Assembly: GCA_020536535.1 (NCBI GenBank)
Contig: JAHLWZ010000496.1
Span: 62,001-126,000, forward strand
Direction of reading: 5' to 3'
DNA from: Pelomyxa schiedti
Taxonomy: Eukaryota > Evosea > Pelobiontida > Pelomyxidae
DNA: 64,000 bases
The position numbers and the translations under genes were made by a program. Shown one piece after another: positions 1-12,207 of this stretch. Under the pieces are notes generated by a model. The model saw nothing but the letters and a program-made list of their open reading frames with translations, ran no database searches and was not told where the DNA came from. Numbering within the stretch: position 1 is the stretch's first letter; each line of letters opens with the position of its first letter.

Positions 1-47
1 TGATTCCGAGGAAAAAGCGAGACAAGTGTCAAGGAGATCAGAAGAGG

Positions 48-1286
48 ATGCCCTACACTGAGTGTGTGCTAGCGATCCCTAGTGACGGTGTAATCCCACA
101 ATTCGTTGTGCCTCCCATATTCGCTCGGGACCAGCTCGCTGCCCTCGCGACGGCCTACATCCGCCGGTGCGGATGCGGGTCCCCACTCCAAGTCCTCGGC
201 CCCAGCCTCTCGATGGTCCTGAGGCTCCTCTGGGATCTCGTCCGCGAAACCCAGAAGATTTTCATCTCAGGCGCCAACGGTGAGATCCGCGGAATTGGTG
301 GGTCCGATCAATACACGTATTCCTTCGGCGTGTCGCCTCTGCTTCTTGGAATAACGAGGCCACCGCGGAGCCAAAACACCTCGCATTTTCCCGACTCCGA
401 ATGTGTTCAGTGGCTTGACGAGACACGCCTTTTGGACTCTGGGTTCGGTCTGAGAAAAGTTGGAAGTGCCGAGGTGATTAGCGTGATCGACTGCGACTTG
501 GTGCACAGCCCTGCAACCAATTCCAGGTGGATTGCATACTGTGAAGCATTCCAAAATATGGGAGGGAGGGCCATGAAACTCGCAATCTCGAATCTTATGC
601 ACCCAGACCCGGAGGGGACAAAACTTTCTCTTTTGCTTCCTACTTGCCCTCCTGTCGGTGCAAGATTGGAAATGTCTTTCCCCAGGCTATTACAAAATGA
701 GCTTGTGATTGTCTATAGCAAGGACGAAGCGGGTCAGAGCTTCACATTTCTAGTGATTGATGTGGAGAAGACCTATACATCAAAATCCCTATGTATATTG
801 AGCGAGACAAACTGCCAGTTTCCTGAGAAACAACACATAAGGGCGACTGTGTTAATGACCAAGAAAAGTGGTGCCCGGTCATTCATTGTGCTGGGAATTT
901 ACATGCCCCCTTTCAGATTTAACCTCATTGAGGTGGAGGAGTTAAGTGGAAGAGTGAAAGATATTTCTCAATCTGATATGCAGGAGGTATCTCCAATATC
1001 TCTCTCGCAATTCTCTGTTTCCTATGCACAAGGCCCAAAGCTGTGTGATGTTTGGGACTGCAATGATACTACAAAGCCAGTCAAGATTTTTCTAGCTACT
1101 CCCGAGTCTAGTGATCATCCTGTGCGGATGCTTCGCAAGTCCCTAGCAGAGGATGGTTTCATTTTTACACTTGAGTTCAATGAACTCAAGGTGATTGAAG
1201 CCGCCTCTGGTTTTACTGTGATGCATTTGATTTACCCAGATAGAGACCTGACTGGCTTTGCCTATCCTGTTTGCGTCCATTCCTAG
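48..1286 (+). CDS. Unknown protein, multigene family member A
   Basis: A single uninterrupted frame of 412 codons ends in TAG. I do not recognise the fold. Residues about 25-65 read FARDQLAALATAYIRRCG and onward to a VLR motif. The same spacing of Arg, Gln, ALA, RCG, Ser-x-Leu and VLR occurs near the start of the protein encoded on the minus strand at 29164-30285, so the two look like diverged members of one family. No signal peptide, membrane helix or catalytic motif is visible, and the body looks beta-rich with alternating hydrophobic residues. The lack of introns is unusual here. The start is the first ATG in frame, shortly after the window edge, so an upstream exon cannot be excluded. Confidence 0.72.
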   Translation: MPYTECVLAIPSDGVIPQFVVPPIFARDQLAALATAYIRRCGCGSPLQVLGPSLSMVLRLLWDLVRETQKIFISGANGEIRGIGGSDQYTYSFGVSPLLLGITRPPRSQNTSHFPDSECVQWLDETRLLDSGFGLRKVGSAEVISVIDCDLVHSPATNSRWIAYCEAFQNMGGRAMKLAISNLMHPDPEGTKLSLLLPTCPPVGARLEMSFPRLLQNELVIVYSKDEAGQSFTFLVIDVEKTYTSKSLCILSETNCQFPEKQHIRATVLMTKKSGARSFIVLGIYMPPFRFNLIEVEELSGRVKDISQSDMQEVSPISLSQFSVSYAQGPKLCDVWDCNDTTKPVKIFLATPESSDHPVRMLRKSLAEDGFIFTLEFNELKVIEAASGFTVMHLIYPDRDLTGFAYPVCVHS

Positions 1287-1772
1287 AGACTGAAAAAGCA
1301 AAGAAAATTGAATTACATTTCACAACCTTATTCCCACCTCACACTCCCAAACCAAAGCAGCACCAACATTCAACCAACACACACAAAAAAAAAGATAGGT
1401 CAGACCTCCACACAAGCCATCCCCATTGATAGACCATTTGGTTGGCATCCAAAGGGCCCTGGGGAACGATCTTCACAAGTTCACGCTCTGACTTGTGGGA
1501 ATCAATGGCGGTCATCATCCCTATTTCACTTATGGACTCATGACTTGGATTCGGCACAATACTCCAGAAATGATCTTGAGAGTATGTCCAGAAGTTTTTG
1601 CTCTCGGATTCGCAATTTCTTTTTGAAATTTGGCTCATGCCACATTATGGGAATTTTTACGGAAGGAGATGCGCCCGAAACCGGTACCAGAAGTGCACCG
1701 GTACTGTCAAATTTCCCCCCGATCGAACCAGAAAATCGAATTGTTTACTCATGAATATTCAGGTGTTCCTTT
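1287..1772. other. Intergenic stretch between convergent genes
   Basis: About 490 bases lie between the stop of the gene on the left and the stop of the VIT/VWA gene on the right. Small open frames exist on both strands, but none shows homology, composition bias or splice structure I can support. It most likely holds two 3' UTRs. Confidence 0.5.
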
Positions 1773-4700
1773 TTATTTACGTTCTTCCACAAATTTCTGT
1801 GCAGCACCCAACAAAAGTGGGAGAGAAAGCAACAGTGGTTTCAGCACAGAGGCAATTGCCCTCTTGGCCTTTGCTGCAATCAGCACCCACTCATCCTGCC
1901 GTTCTTTGTGGCAGGATTCCAGCAGGCCGAGCATAATGGCGGAAGCCCAGACTTGTGCCCTCAGTGGTTCTGGTGTGATGGTGACCAGTTCCGCAGGAGT
2001 GTGTGATTGAATCACCTGGATTCCCAGAGAAAGCACTGCACTGACACTCGCTTCATCCCACCAGCCGTGTGCCTCCTGCAGACTCAGTATACTATCAAGC
2101 TGTATGTATGCATCATTGAGTTAGATACAGGAGAATGCAGGAGTACACACATCTGATTTGCTTGGGGGATTAATGGCTGTGGCGGGTGTAGGCGTGGTTG
2201 AAGTAGAGCTACTGGGTTGGTGCAAATCGTTACTGATACCTGTAGGTGGTATTGGTATTGTTATTGTTGCTTTTTCGGTGAGAAAAGTGTCTTCTAAAAC
2301 AGAAATTCTCTCTTGCTGTTCGCTGATTTTAGCATGCAGAGAATGAATTTCTTGTTGCTTTTCGCGAATGGCCTCTTCTTCTTTTTCACATAACTGGCTG
2401 AGGCACCATTCTTCTTTGTCCACAAGCAGGGCACTGTGCCTCACCGCATTACAATGTTCCCTCACAGAGTCTAATTGATCTTGCATTGCTTCTATGGTTT
2501 GGTTCAGGAGTTCAGTTTTATGTTTCACTTCTTCCGTGGGTTCCTGGGAATTGAAGTGTTGTAGAGCCGCCTTCTCATTTTGGAGTCCAGTTTCCAAACA
2601 GTGGCGCTCCTTTTCTAGCTGTACCATTTCTGCCTCGACTTGATGGAGTTGCATTCCCAAGCGACTACTACGTTCCTTATGTTCCTCCCATTCTTGTGCG
2701 GCCACCTCAAGTTCTTGATGCTTCAAAGGTAGACTTGCTTGAAGGGCCGCAGTCTTTGCGATCATTTCTCGACGCTGCCGCTCAACTCTTGCTGCGATTT
2801 GGCTACTTGTATCTGTGTAAACTTCAACCTTTTCCATCGCAGAAGAAACAATTGTCCTTATTATGTTAGATTGATTTTGAAAAGAAGGGGAAACCTCTTT
2901 TCCACTGCCACGAATGCTGTATATGGGCATAAAACATTCCATTTCAAGGATATTTCTGTCAGAATAGGTTTCAGCTTAGGGTCGTCGCGGGAACCCGCTC
3001 CAAGCTCCCTGCAGGATTCTTAACAATTTTCGCTCAGTAGAATTGATAGATACTTGATAAGATGACTAGCTGCAAGTCTGTGAATGGAAAGGTTTTTTGA
3101 AGAGCCACCTTGTGGAAATCAGATTGGTACTTCACCATTCATTTACCAATTTCACAGGCAATAGCATACTCGTGCACGTTTCCATCTGGACCAATTCCTT
3201 GAAGCAAGATAGGAACCTCCCCAGATGGTGGTAAATTACAACCCTCCAATAAAGCGTAAATGGTAAGTCTTCGTCCACAGAAAGCTGGTCTATAAAGAAT
3301 TAGATTAGATTTTTACCAACATCATGAACAACCTTATTCTTTGAGGAGTCTGCTGAGCAACACCTGGCCACTTGATAGTAATTTGTCTCAGAGGAGGTTC
3401 AAGGGCCTGCTTTAACTGTCGTATCACCTTACTTGCTTTTAGAAATTAACCATGAAATTTGAGTGAACTTTTTGCCTCAGTTCAATGGGGGATCCCAGTA
3501 ATTTTACATATTCTACTGTCCCATTCCCTGCTTCGGCAAGGGACCTCACTAGGTTGAGATCCACGGTTTCACCAATCCCAATAGTAAAAACTTTTAGACT
3601 GTTAAATCTTCACACTTATCACGACGTGGAAGATACCCTGTATCCGATGTGAGTGCTGCTGTGCAAGAGCTATAACTTGATTGCGGTGTGAGACGTCACC
3701 ATCAGTGAGAACAAACACTTGCCGATGGTACTCCTCATCAAATTCTTCTTCGAAGATGTGCTGGAGTGGAGGAAGCAATTCTAAGTGTGAATATATAATT
3801 CTGTGAGATACGAAACGAGCACTAAGAGAGACCTGTCCACTCGAGGTCAGCCTCCATGGAATTTACATGTGCTATTGCCACCTCAAGCGTTTCTCTAGAA
3901 TAGGACACACTTTTGGGAAAGAGCTTTTCATAGGAACTCCCAAATCCTACAACTAAGCAGGTTTAATAAAATTATGTAAAGGTATAAAATCTGACTATTA
4001 AACTTGGACTTGAATGGAAGACTTCGGAGAAACAGTTCCATAGTTTTTCCTACAGTGCGAATAGAGGAAGTCATTGAACCAGACCTACAGTGATTTCCAG
4101 GAGCCAAAGATAATGTGGAAAACCAACCTGTCAACAACAAAAATAACATCACAGGCTAGCTGGGTGGCGTCAGGATCCAAATGCTGCCAAGTTGGTACAA
4201 ATGTAACCAAGGCGGCAGGGGCACCATTTTCTGATTGTTCGATTCTGCCATAGCATTTGTTAGCCTGCTCGTGAAGTATTATGCATTCAAAGTGCTTTAT
4301 CCCAAGGCCTATTTGCTTCCTTGATGGTTGGAGAGGCTAGGAGAAAAGTACTTTTCAATTCGAAGTGAAACTCGCTAGAGCTTGAGCTCTGTTTATGATG
4401 AACTATTTGTAAAACAGATTTAGGGAATACATGCTCAAGTGCTTGATGGGATAACGCAAGAATATTCGTCACAGGAAAGCAAGAGTCAACATGTACATCA
4501 ATCGAGAATGATGCAGGTGAGGGGCAAACATGATTTGGGATAGATAGCACCAAATCCATTCCATTGTCCAAAAGTTCCGTCACATATTGTATAATAACTG
4601 ATGCATTTATTAGGAGGGGTAAATAAAAATCTAAGAGGACGTTTTGCTTGTGCCCTGGCAGGTAAATTTCCCAGACACACTCTTATAAGGTTGGATTCCG

Positions 4701-5558
4701 TCACTTCAATAAGATAGGCACCATGTCCAGATGCCTTGAAGTCATTTTAGTAAGAGGCAATAGATCACCAGAGAATTACAATGGAATCATCATATTTGTT
4801 GATTGCATGCTCTTTTTCTCTCAGCTGAGAGTAATGTAAATGAATAGTGACAATAAGAAAAAAAAAAAAAGGAAACCTCTGTCGCTATACACTTATTGTC
4901 AATCTCTACCTCCACATTAAATATTGCCATGTCGTTATAAAAAGGAAAAGAGTAGCTTGTGCATGAGAAAAATTAATTGGCAATTTGTGAGTAGAAAATT
5001 CTACTCACATGGCCTCAACAGCAGAATCACTTTGATTTTGCCATATTTGTTCTACAGTTACCTTAACTTTTTAAATATTTTCTCTTTCTTCTTTCACCCA
5101 ACAACCACCAAAACATGAATGTTCACCTTCCCCCCAGTCCCAAACAACAACAACAAAAAAAGGAAAACCCAACAAGCCAGCCACCTACCACAGTCACACA
5201 ACACACACACAACACACACACACACACACACACACACAACACACACAACACACACAACACACACAACACACACAACACACACAACACACACAACACACAC
5301 AACACCTACCTCAGCACAAGTGTCCTTCACGCGAGCGACTACGTGGGCGGACACAGGGAAGCACAGGGCCATGACAGACACGCCGGGCCAGGGGCAGGAG
5401 GGCCCCCACCCCCTCGCCTCCCTCCGCCACCACTCCTGCCGCTCCGCGTCCTCCACCCGCTCCCTCTCCCTCGCTAGCTCCCTCTCCCCCGTTCCCACCC
5501 CGCCTGTCTCGGTGGCTGTGGCTGTGTCCCTTCCTCCAACCGCTGCTGTGTCTGCCAT
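1773..5558 (-). CDS. VIT and VWA domain protein with coiled coil and vault-like C-terminus
   Basis: Multi-exon minus-strand gene starting MADTAAVGGR at 5558. Exon 1 ends at 5310, exon 2 is 5061-5009 and exon 3 is 4955-4877. Joined, they give a typical VIT domain (VKDTCAEVTVEQIW, YSFPF, ASGHGAYLIEVTESN, VCLGNLPA). A VWA domain follows, with the MIDAS motif DRSGSMTSS at about 4060-4110, split by a 51-nt intron, and then VFVLTDGDVS near 3700. The usual post-VWA segment (ISLKWNVLCPYTAFVAVE, about 2900-2955) leads into some 200 residues of predicted coiled coil (about 2250-2830). The final exon (LDSILSLQEAHGWWDEASVS to KFVEERK) resembles the C-terminal segment of ITI heavy chain/VWA5/vault-PARP-like proteins. 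Such proteins are common in amoebae and bind partners through the metal site. The coiled coil between VWA and the end segment is the unusual part. Exon joins around 3000-3150 and 2120 are uncertain. Confidence 0.85.
5195..5305. repeat. CA / CAACA microsatellite inside intron 1 of the VIT-VWA gene
   Basis: About 110 bases of (CA)n grade into repeated ACACACA-ACAC units on the plus strand, so the transcribed strand reads GT-rich. The tract lies wholly within the first intron of the minus-strand VIT/VWA gene (5062-5309). At 248 nt this intron is several times longer than its neighbours. The donor GTAGGT directly abuts the repeat. Confidence 0.9.
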
Positions 5559-5697
5559 TTTTGGTGTTTGGGTTGTTAGGGGAATTAAATTAAAAGTCTG
5601 TGTGAGTGGGTAGAGGCGTTTGTGAGGTTTTTTTTTTGTGGCACTACACTGACAGGGACAAAGTAAGGGGGTTGGCCCCACCCAAATATTCTCCCAA

Positions 5698-6984
5698 TCA
5701 ACCCAAATCGGCACCAGCCACAGCACATGTAGAAGGAGGGAGGGGAGGAGGGGGCCTGAGTGGCTTTTGCCCAGTGACCATGAGCATACACACACAGTGA
5801 CCAATCTCGGAAAAGCCAAGTTGCGTGAGAGTCTGCGAAACAAATGGCTGTGCCAGGCTGTGAATCCATATCTTGTTGTTGATGAGCACATGATGCGAAG
5901 AAATAGTTCGGGAAACAGTACATCACAATGTGCAGTTTGGTGTGGGGGTGTGTCTTCAGCCATAGCTACAAGAAGCGCCCCCAATGAGACCTTATCTTCA
6001 GAAAATACAGGCCCAAACCTGAGGCCGTCTGTGGAATACCTTGCTACACCACATGCTTTTGGAGAAGCACCTGGCTCTAAAGACGGAAGGAGCCATCCAA
6101 AACTGAATTCCCCATCTCCTTTGTAACAAAACACCTACAGTTGCTGTGGAAGAGGAGGGAATCACCGCCAGGAGGGGAACCTTGGATCTTTGGGCTCCAA
6201 ACACTGCGGCATCAGCTTTAATCATGTCAATCATTTCCGATGGTGCCATTCTTATCACTCTTCTTGATAGTTCAACGGCCTCAGAGGAAGCTGATATGGG
6301 AACTTTCCTGTTGTAACTTTTAAGTGCTAAGGAGTACATAGAGTTCGAACTTAATAGTGGTGCACACGAAAACACGGATCGTTACACCAGTGTCTTCAAA
6401 ACCAATTCTCTTATAAAGTGGAACAGCCAAATTGGCAGCACAAAGCTTAACTTCCATAACACCTCTCGCCTGTAGTGCACTTATAGCCTTTCTAACTAGA
6501 GTCTCCCCCAGACCTATGTTGTTAAGAAAACATACATTTCAGGGAGGATTCAGTCAGACAAAAAGGGGGTGGGGGGAGAAAAGTGTACCCTTATTCCTAA
6601 ATAGTGGTTTCACAATAACATTTGCAATGGCAGCAACATAACCATCATCAGATACAGCAAAATTTATTGAGCCCACAACAACATCCCCCTCCAAAGTGGC
6701 AGCCACAAATCCACCCTTTACGTTTTAGCGCCCAAACACCACGAACTTAGTTATGGGTGCAAAAAAAAAACCTCCGGCCAATTTCTGAAGAGCAAGTTGT
6801 AGTGTCCAGAAGTGTTTTGGTTGCTCCAATTGACGTCACGCAACATCGACACACAAGCATCCACGTCAGTTTCCCTCATGGGTCTCACAACTACACTGGT
6901 CCCACAATCGCGCAGGCCTCGCACCCCATCATCTTCCCTGATCGCTGGCGTAGTTTCGTGCCCTATGGCGCCTGAGCAATACAT
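5698..6984 (-). CDS. GNAT acetyltransferase with YitH-type C-terminal domain
   Basis: The N-terminal exon reads VVVRPMRETDVDACVSMLRD. It joins across an intron whose donor follows NWPEG (about 6770) to GGFVAATLEGDVVVGSINFAV and IVKPLFRNKG, the core strands and acetyl-CoA loop of the GNAT fold. LYKRIGFED follows, the usual GF element. A second half (GVARYSTDGLRFGPVFSEDK, then LTQLGFSEIGHC) matches the extra domain of YitH-like acetyltransferases. A 57-nt intron beginning GTACTG after HCD joins the last two parts, and the stop is TGA at 5698. At least five exons. The substrate cannot be read from sequence. The gene starts at the ATG at 6984; a later ATG (MRETDV) is possible. It lies 140 bp upstream of the VIT/VWA gene on the same strand. 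Confidence 0.82.
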
Positions 6985-7352
6985 TGAGAACCCAAACGTC
7001 GTGCGCGAATGCGCGGCGCTGGAAGTGTTGAGCTTTTCTAAGCTAATTGCAGTTGCCTCTGGGAGTTTGATGCACTTCGTTTTCCGAGAAGCCTAAATTC
7101 AAGAGAAAACAAAAGACCTCGAAGGTATTTCGATATCTTCGATTTTTTCTTTAATTAAACACTTTTTCCCCCCTTCTCGCTCTTATTCCTTTTTTTGGTC
7201 CAATACACCAACGTTGCTCCGGATAAACGCCCCAACACTGTAAGACACCCAAACACGACAGATCGCGACACACAAACTGCGGCTCTCTCATATAAACTAA
7301 ACGCTACTTCCATGAGAAACAAACAATACCTAATACAAAACTCAATATTAGG
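6985..7352. promoter_or_regulatory. Divergent promoter region
   Basis: About 370 bases separate the starts of the GNAT gene (leftward) and the transporter gene (rightward), so the promoters of both must lie here. An AT-rich run occurs around 7130-7170. I see no canonical TATA box or other motif I can defend. Confidence 0.4.
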
Positions 7353-9759
7353 ATGGGAATAAAACACTATTCAGCGTTGGCCTTAGTTGTGGCCATTGCA
7401 GTGTTGATTTTGCTGCCCGGCACGAGGGCCGAGGTGTCAGAGCCATTCACACCTGGCGGTTGTGTCAACGAGTACACCAGGGAATTTACTTTCGACGTAC
7501 CCAGCACATTCTACGTATTGTACACTGAAATTGAACTGCAAGCACCGCACTACGAAGGTGGCGAGGAGCAACCAGAGCTCGTCCTCTCTTTGGAGAGAAG
7601 AACCCCACTTGAGGGCGAAGAGGAAGAAGTAACGGAAAAGGTCCGCTTGCGTAAGGTTCGTCGTATTCCTAACCGCAATGTATTTCCTTATTAAGTCATT
7701 CTTCTACCGCCTACAGCTCTCTGACAGTCTGAGCTCCGGTTCGACCAACAACCACGCATCTCAAAGTGAAGCTTCTTCCAGCAGTCATCCTATGCCCCCA
7801 GCCGATACCAAAGGCGAGTGGGTCGTAGCTGACGACTCCATGGAGTGTGTTGTTGCTGCAAAGCGTTTTTCGTGCATCAAGAACTTTGATGCAGATAAGT
7901 GGAATCACACAAAGCAAGACATGTACCGTTTCTCCGTCTATGCCCACGGGAACTCGACTGCTCCTGTGTGCTTAATCTTTGAGACCATTCCCCTGGGGAA
8001 AATTGGTCAATATCAGGCTTACTTTGCCGGAGTTATCTTTATCGTCGTCTTCACCATCCTTGCTTTCGAAGTTATCTCACGAGCTATAGTGACAATGCTT
8101 GGTGATGTTGTGTTGTTTGGACTTTTGTGGGCCTTCCAAGCACAACCAACACTTGAGTCAGTTATGTCCTGGCTGGACTGGAGGACAATGGTCCTGCTTA
8201 CTTCAATGATGATTGCAGTCGCAATATTTGCTGAAACCGGATTTTTTGAGTTCGCTGCATGGCAGGTTTTGAAGTTCAGTAAGAAGTACTGGGCTAGAGT
8301 TCCCATTGTCAACCGGAAATGGAGAATTCTGATAATCATGGGGTTCATGACAGCAGCAGCCAGTGCTTTTCTTGACAACTGTACAACTGTATTACTTTTT
8401 GCCCCAGTGACAGTTCGTATGGCAAGGCTACTTGAAAGCGACCCTCTTCCAATGCTGGTATCTATGATTTACTTTTGTACGCTGGGTGGTGCAATGACTT
8501 ACGTGGGGGACCCTCCAAACTTGATCATTGGTGGGCAATTCGAGCTCGGCTTCAATGATTTCATCATTAACTGCTCGCCTCCCATCGTCTACCTTTTCCC
8601 GTTTGCTATCCTTTACATTTATCTACTCTTCCGAAAACGCATGAGATTGGTTGTAAAGCCTGGTGAGGTGGTGGAGGAAAAAGTGTCTACTACATCCTCT
8701 GGCCATGTAAGACTCACCTCAAAGGCTGAAGACGAGGAAGCGTATGCTTTCCCTTATCATCTTTCTCTTGTCCTAACAACCTTTTTAGAGCTGAGGAGCA
8801 ACCACTCCCAGGCGACACAGCAGGGGAGCCAGGCTCCACGTATGCGTTTTTTTCCTTTTGGACTTGGCTCTAATTTTCTGAAGTGAAATTCCGTTGTCGG
8901 TTGCTGGAACGTCGGAGGTCCCACCAAAAGTACCAGAAATTCCACTCGAACCCGAAGTTGATCCCGAGGAAGAGAAAAGACGCAAAGAGGCAGAAATGGA
9001 TGAAGGTTGTCTTATTCGCCTCTCCTTGATCTAACGTTTTCGCAGAATACCGCATCCGTGATAAGAAGTCATTCTGGAAATGTGTTGTAATGCTAAGTCT
9101 CATGCTTGTTTTCTTCTTGTTGGAGAGTGTTACACTGGTTTCCACCACCTGGGTTGCTGTTGTCGGTTCCGGAATTTTACTGTTGATTACCACTCCACGC
9201 CAAATCGCACCAATCTTGGAGAAGGTCGAGTGGCCCACTCTGTTCTTCTTTGCCTATCTTTTCGTCTTCGTCAAACTGATTGAAAAGCTTGGTGTCATTC
9301 TTCTGATAAGTGAATTAACTATTCAACTCATTGAAGGTTTGGTGAAGTTGTGCCAGCAGTTTAATTAACATCTCTGCAGCATTCCCAGTTGATATGAGAC
9401 TCCCAATCGCCATGATGATCATTCTATGGATGAGCGCTCTTCTCGCTTGCTGGTGCAACAACATTGCCTTTACGGCTTCTATCATCCCACTTATCTACTA
9501 CATTGCCAACAAGCCAGGGCTTGGTGTGCCCTTGAGACCTCTTGCCTGGACTCTGGCCCTTGGTGTAGCCATGAGCGCCAACGCCACGCTGATTGCCGCA
9601 GCACCTAACCTGATTGTGGCCCAAATCGCCGGAAGAGCTGGCTACAAAATTTCCTTCCTGCGGTTCTTGGCCTGGGGATTCCCCTTCATGCTCCTCACCA
9701 CTTCTTTGATTGCTGGGTACTTGCTCTGCGTGTATTGGTGGTGGGGCTTTTCCGGCTAA
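7353..9759 (+). CDS. P-protein / ArsB-NhaD family ion transporter
   Basis: The protein opens with a signal peptide (MGIKHYSALALVVAIAVLIL) and about 190 lumenal or extracellular residues. A multi-helix permease then shows the signature of the P-protein (OCA2)/citrate-transporter-like fold: MVLLTSMMIAVAIFAETGFF, SAFLDNCTTVLLFAPVTVR, GDPPNLIIGG in the first half and WCNNIAFTASIIPL in the second. The acidic linker (EEEKRRKEAEMDE) between halves is the usual cytosolic loop. Intron 1 is only 37 nt (7680-7716); another is 9337-9379. The family moves anions or exchanges Na+/H+ across plasma or organelle membranes. P-proteins act in acidic lysosome-like organelles, so a vacuolar role is plausible but not shown. 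The exon join near 8840-8890 is uncertain. Confidence 0.88.
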
Positions 9760-9907
9760 CCTCCGGAATAACTCACTTTCCTTTACTCACAAAAAAACCA
9801 CATGAGGCCTTCTTGTATGGACAAGTTTTCCATAAAAACTTAACCCAAAGAAAAAAAAATCATTTTTTCCTTGTATCCCTTTTTTTTTCCCTTCCGTGTG
9901 CTATCCT

Positions 9908-11564
9908 TTAGCCCCACACACTTGCGTAACACCCACAGAACCCAATCTAAAATTGCACCCCCATTAGTGAAAAAGGAAACTGGAAAACAAGTGGCTACTT
10001 GAAGTGGACCTCCACCAACAAACAACTGTGGTCGTGTAAGTCAGAGACAGGGATTGGGTGGGTACCTTTGTGTCAGAGGGATCGTACTCTAGTACCATTG
10101 CAGCTTGAGGTACATCGTTTATTGGGTGATGTAGGAGGGCCAAATCAGAGGGTATCTGAACTTAGGGTTACAAATGAAGAGACGACGTTAATGTTTACTA
10201 TTTGACTGCGGGAGCACTGATATGAATGCAACTGTGTGGGATTCTTACCAATCAATTAGAAAAGGGATGAACAAAGTGAATACCAGAAATCTCAGATCGT
10301 AGAACCCAACAAGACCACCACCAGTGCCGGTCGTGAGGATGCCGTAGTGAAATGCCGCACTACGTATCCCTTGTGTGATGAGTGAGAGAAAAGGAATAAC
10401 AGAGAGTACCCCAATTTGAATCCTGTACTCTGATCTTCGAAATTACGGGTGTTGATACTCTTGGATCCATCAAGATGGTTCCACTTCCTGCTTAGTACAT
10501 GAGGTAATAGTAGAGAATATGAATAAGACCTGAACCTACAGCAATCTGCACATAAATGAGATATGATAAGGAAGGTTGTAAGTGGAAGTACTAGAGAAGA
10601 AGTTTTGTCCACCGCACAACACACTAGATCGGATGTATCCGTTAGTGAAATCGTCCTTATCTTAATTCTGAAATTAAAACAAAAATCATGAGCCAGATTC
10701 ATACCACATTCATGGAGAGGGAGTCCCACACTTTGCACGATAAGTCGGAGGAAACTGTAAAAAATTTAGACTGGACCCTGTCTATCTCCAGGCATCTAGG
10801 TAACTGAGATGTGTGTCTATGGAAACAAATAATAACCTGACTTTATCATTGTGTTCGGCTTTGGTAGTTACGGGATTGATAGTACGGAGAGGGAGATCCC
10901 AGGAATTTCGAAGTTTCCACAACTTCACCGTACAATCTCGTGATGCTGGGACAATTAACAAATCATCTTTTTCACTGTTTCTACCAGAAATGATAGTATC
11001 GAAATCAAGGAACTGGAAGGCAAATACCCAGTCTCGATGACCCTGCAGCCATAAGTAGTTGTGCGCAAAAATATTAAGTGCAACCTGTAGAACTGCTATT
11101 GGCTTAAATGATGTGACATCCAGCAGAGCAATGTCACATACATTATCTCCGCCAGTGGCGACCATCGTTTCATAGGGATCTACAACAGGGTGAGGAGCCT
11201 CACAAAACATCCATTCATACCGACAGCTATGTAATGTATTCCACAGGTATCCGTAGTTTGTGCAAGAGGAGGAACAATAGGAAGTTGAACATCAGTAACA
11301 ATGCCTTAGTTTCGTTAGGGAATTTAGGAAAGTAATGCACACCTGTCACTGCATCCCAAAGAGCCAACTGCAATACTTGAGGGGAGCGAGAGATAATAGA
11401 CTAGGATCGAAAACATACTTTATTATCTTTGGTTCCGAACAAAATGGTTTTGCAAGAAAGCCACCTACGGGAACAGCGTGAAAACAAGATGAATACACGC
11501 ACCCCTACCTGGCTGCAAAGATTTTATCAAAACGAGTTAGAGTGTGAAACTTGTATCTTTCTGG
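9908..11564 (-). CDS. DCAF12: DCAF12-like WD40 protein (CUL4 substrate receptor)
   Basis: Spliced minus-strand exons give a continuous DCAF12-type sequence. RYKFHTLTRFDKIFAARW and TILFGTKDNK lie at about 11420-11560. CGIHYIAVDPYETMVATGGD, then GHRDWVFAFQFLD and SRDCTVKLWKL, come next. GILTTGTGGGLVGFYDLR is near 10330. The end reads LFVGGGPLQIGFCGCYASVWG, whose last part is split by an intron at about 9953-10004 and matches the conserved DCAF12 C-terminus. The stop is TAA at 9908. In animals DCAF12 brings substrates with C-terminal acidic degrons to the DDB1-CUL4 ubiquitin ligase; the same role here is inferred. The first exon or exons upstream of 11564 were not resolved. The gene is convergent with the transporter, 148 bp away. 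Confidence 0.8.
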
Positions 11565-12207
11565 CTGTAGAAACGTAGGTGTTTTCCTTCCTAACCACCC
11601 ATGAAGATTGCCACCGAGAGAGGGTTTCCTTCTAGCTATTACCCAAAGAGGAAAAAAAAACCAAAACTAACCTTTTGCACGTTTGAAAATCAATGAGAGT
11701 GTTGTGTATCATCCAATCTGGTACAAAAGGAGATCGTTGGAGTACTTAGTGTGGAACGCACTAATGGATGCACGAGGGAAAAGGGAAGCAACGGACGGAT
11801 CTCCACCAAAGAGGACAAAAAAGAAAAAATGAAGTGGGAGTGTGTCATAGACACACTATGGCATTAACTGACACCAGTTCCCTGGCACACAAATTTCCTC
11901 GAAAGTCTTCCCAAACCAACTTGTCTTCAGAGTGGTGTCTGTGCCGGACACTGAGTACTTTGTGGGACACTCCTCCGGCCTCGAGGGAAGCAACCGAGGA
12001 TACTCTGAGATCTGAGGTGACACCAAAAATACCTTCCAGTATTTCGCAGTTGAGTTTAAGACCTAAGTGTCAAGGACGAAGAAAAAAAATGCCGGCCCTT
12101 TACTTTTTATTTTTTTCCCCCCGTTCGTTCGCAATTCATCGACAGCAAGCAAGCGCACGTAATAGCGTGTTGCGCGCGAGATCCCGCAGAGAACAGAAAG
12201 AAATAAG
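11565..12207. other. Upstream region of the DCAF12 and NAC alpha genes
   Basis: This stretch should contain the missing 5' exon or exons of the DCAF12-like gene on the minus strand and the promoter of NAC alpha on the plus strand. Minus-strand frames around 11690-12050 are open, but no start codon splices in frame with the exon ending at 11564. I therefore mark no exon here. Confidence 0.4.

Noticed and set aside
1308-1754. 148-codon plus-strand frame after the first gene
   Set aside because: No recognisable motif, a His/Asn/Thr-rich start and overlap with an opposite open frame; more likely UTR or spacer.
5195-5305. Regularly spaced repeats that could suggest a CRISPR array
   Set aside because: Simple CA-type microsatellite without unique spacers, in an intron of a eukaryotic gene.
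5094-6134. One 346-codon minus-strand frame running through 5094-6134
   Set aside because: It joins the 3' part of the GNAT gene, intergenic DNA, exon 1 of the VIT/VWA gene and its microsatellite intron. Splice signals and homology show two genes.
11390-11420. An 18-nt intron (GTATGT...CTAG) in the DCAF12-like gene
   Set aside because: A 50-nt intron using the same donor and the later TTGCAG acceptor restores the conserved WD40 sequence.
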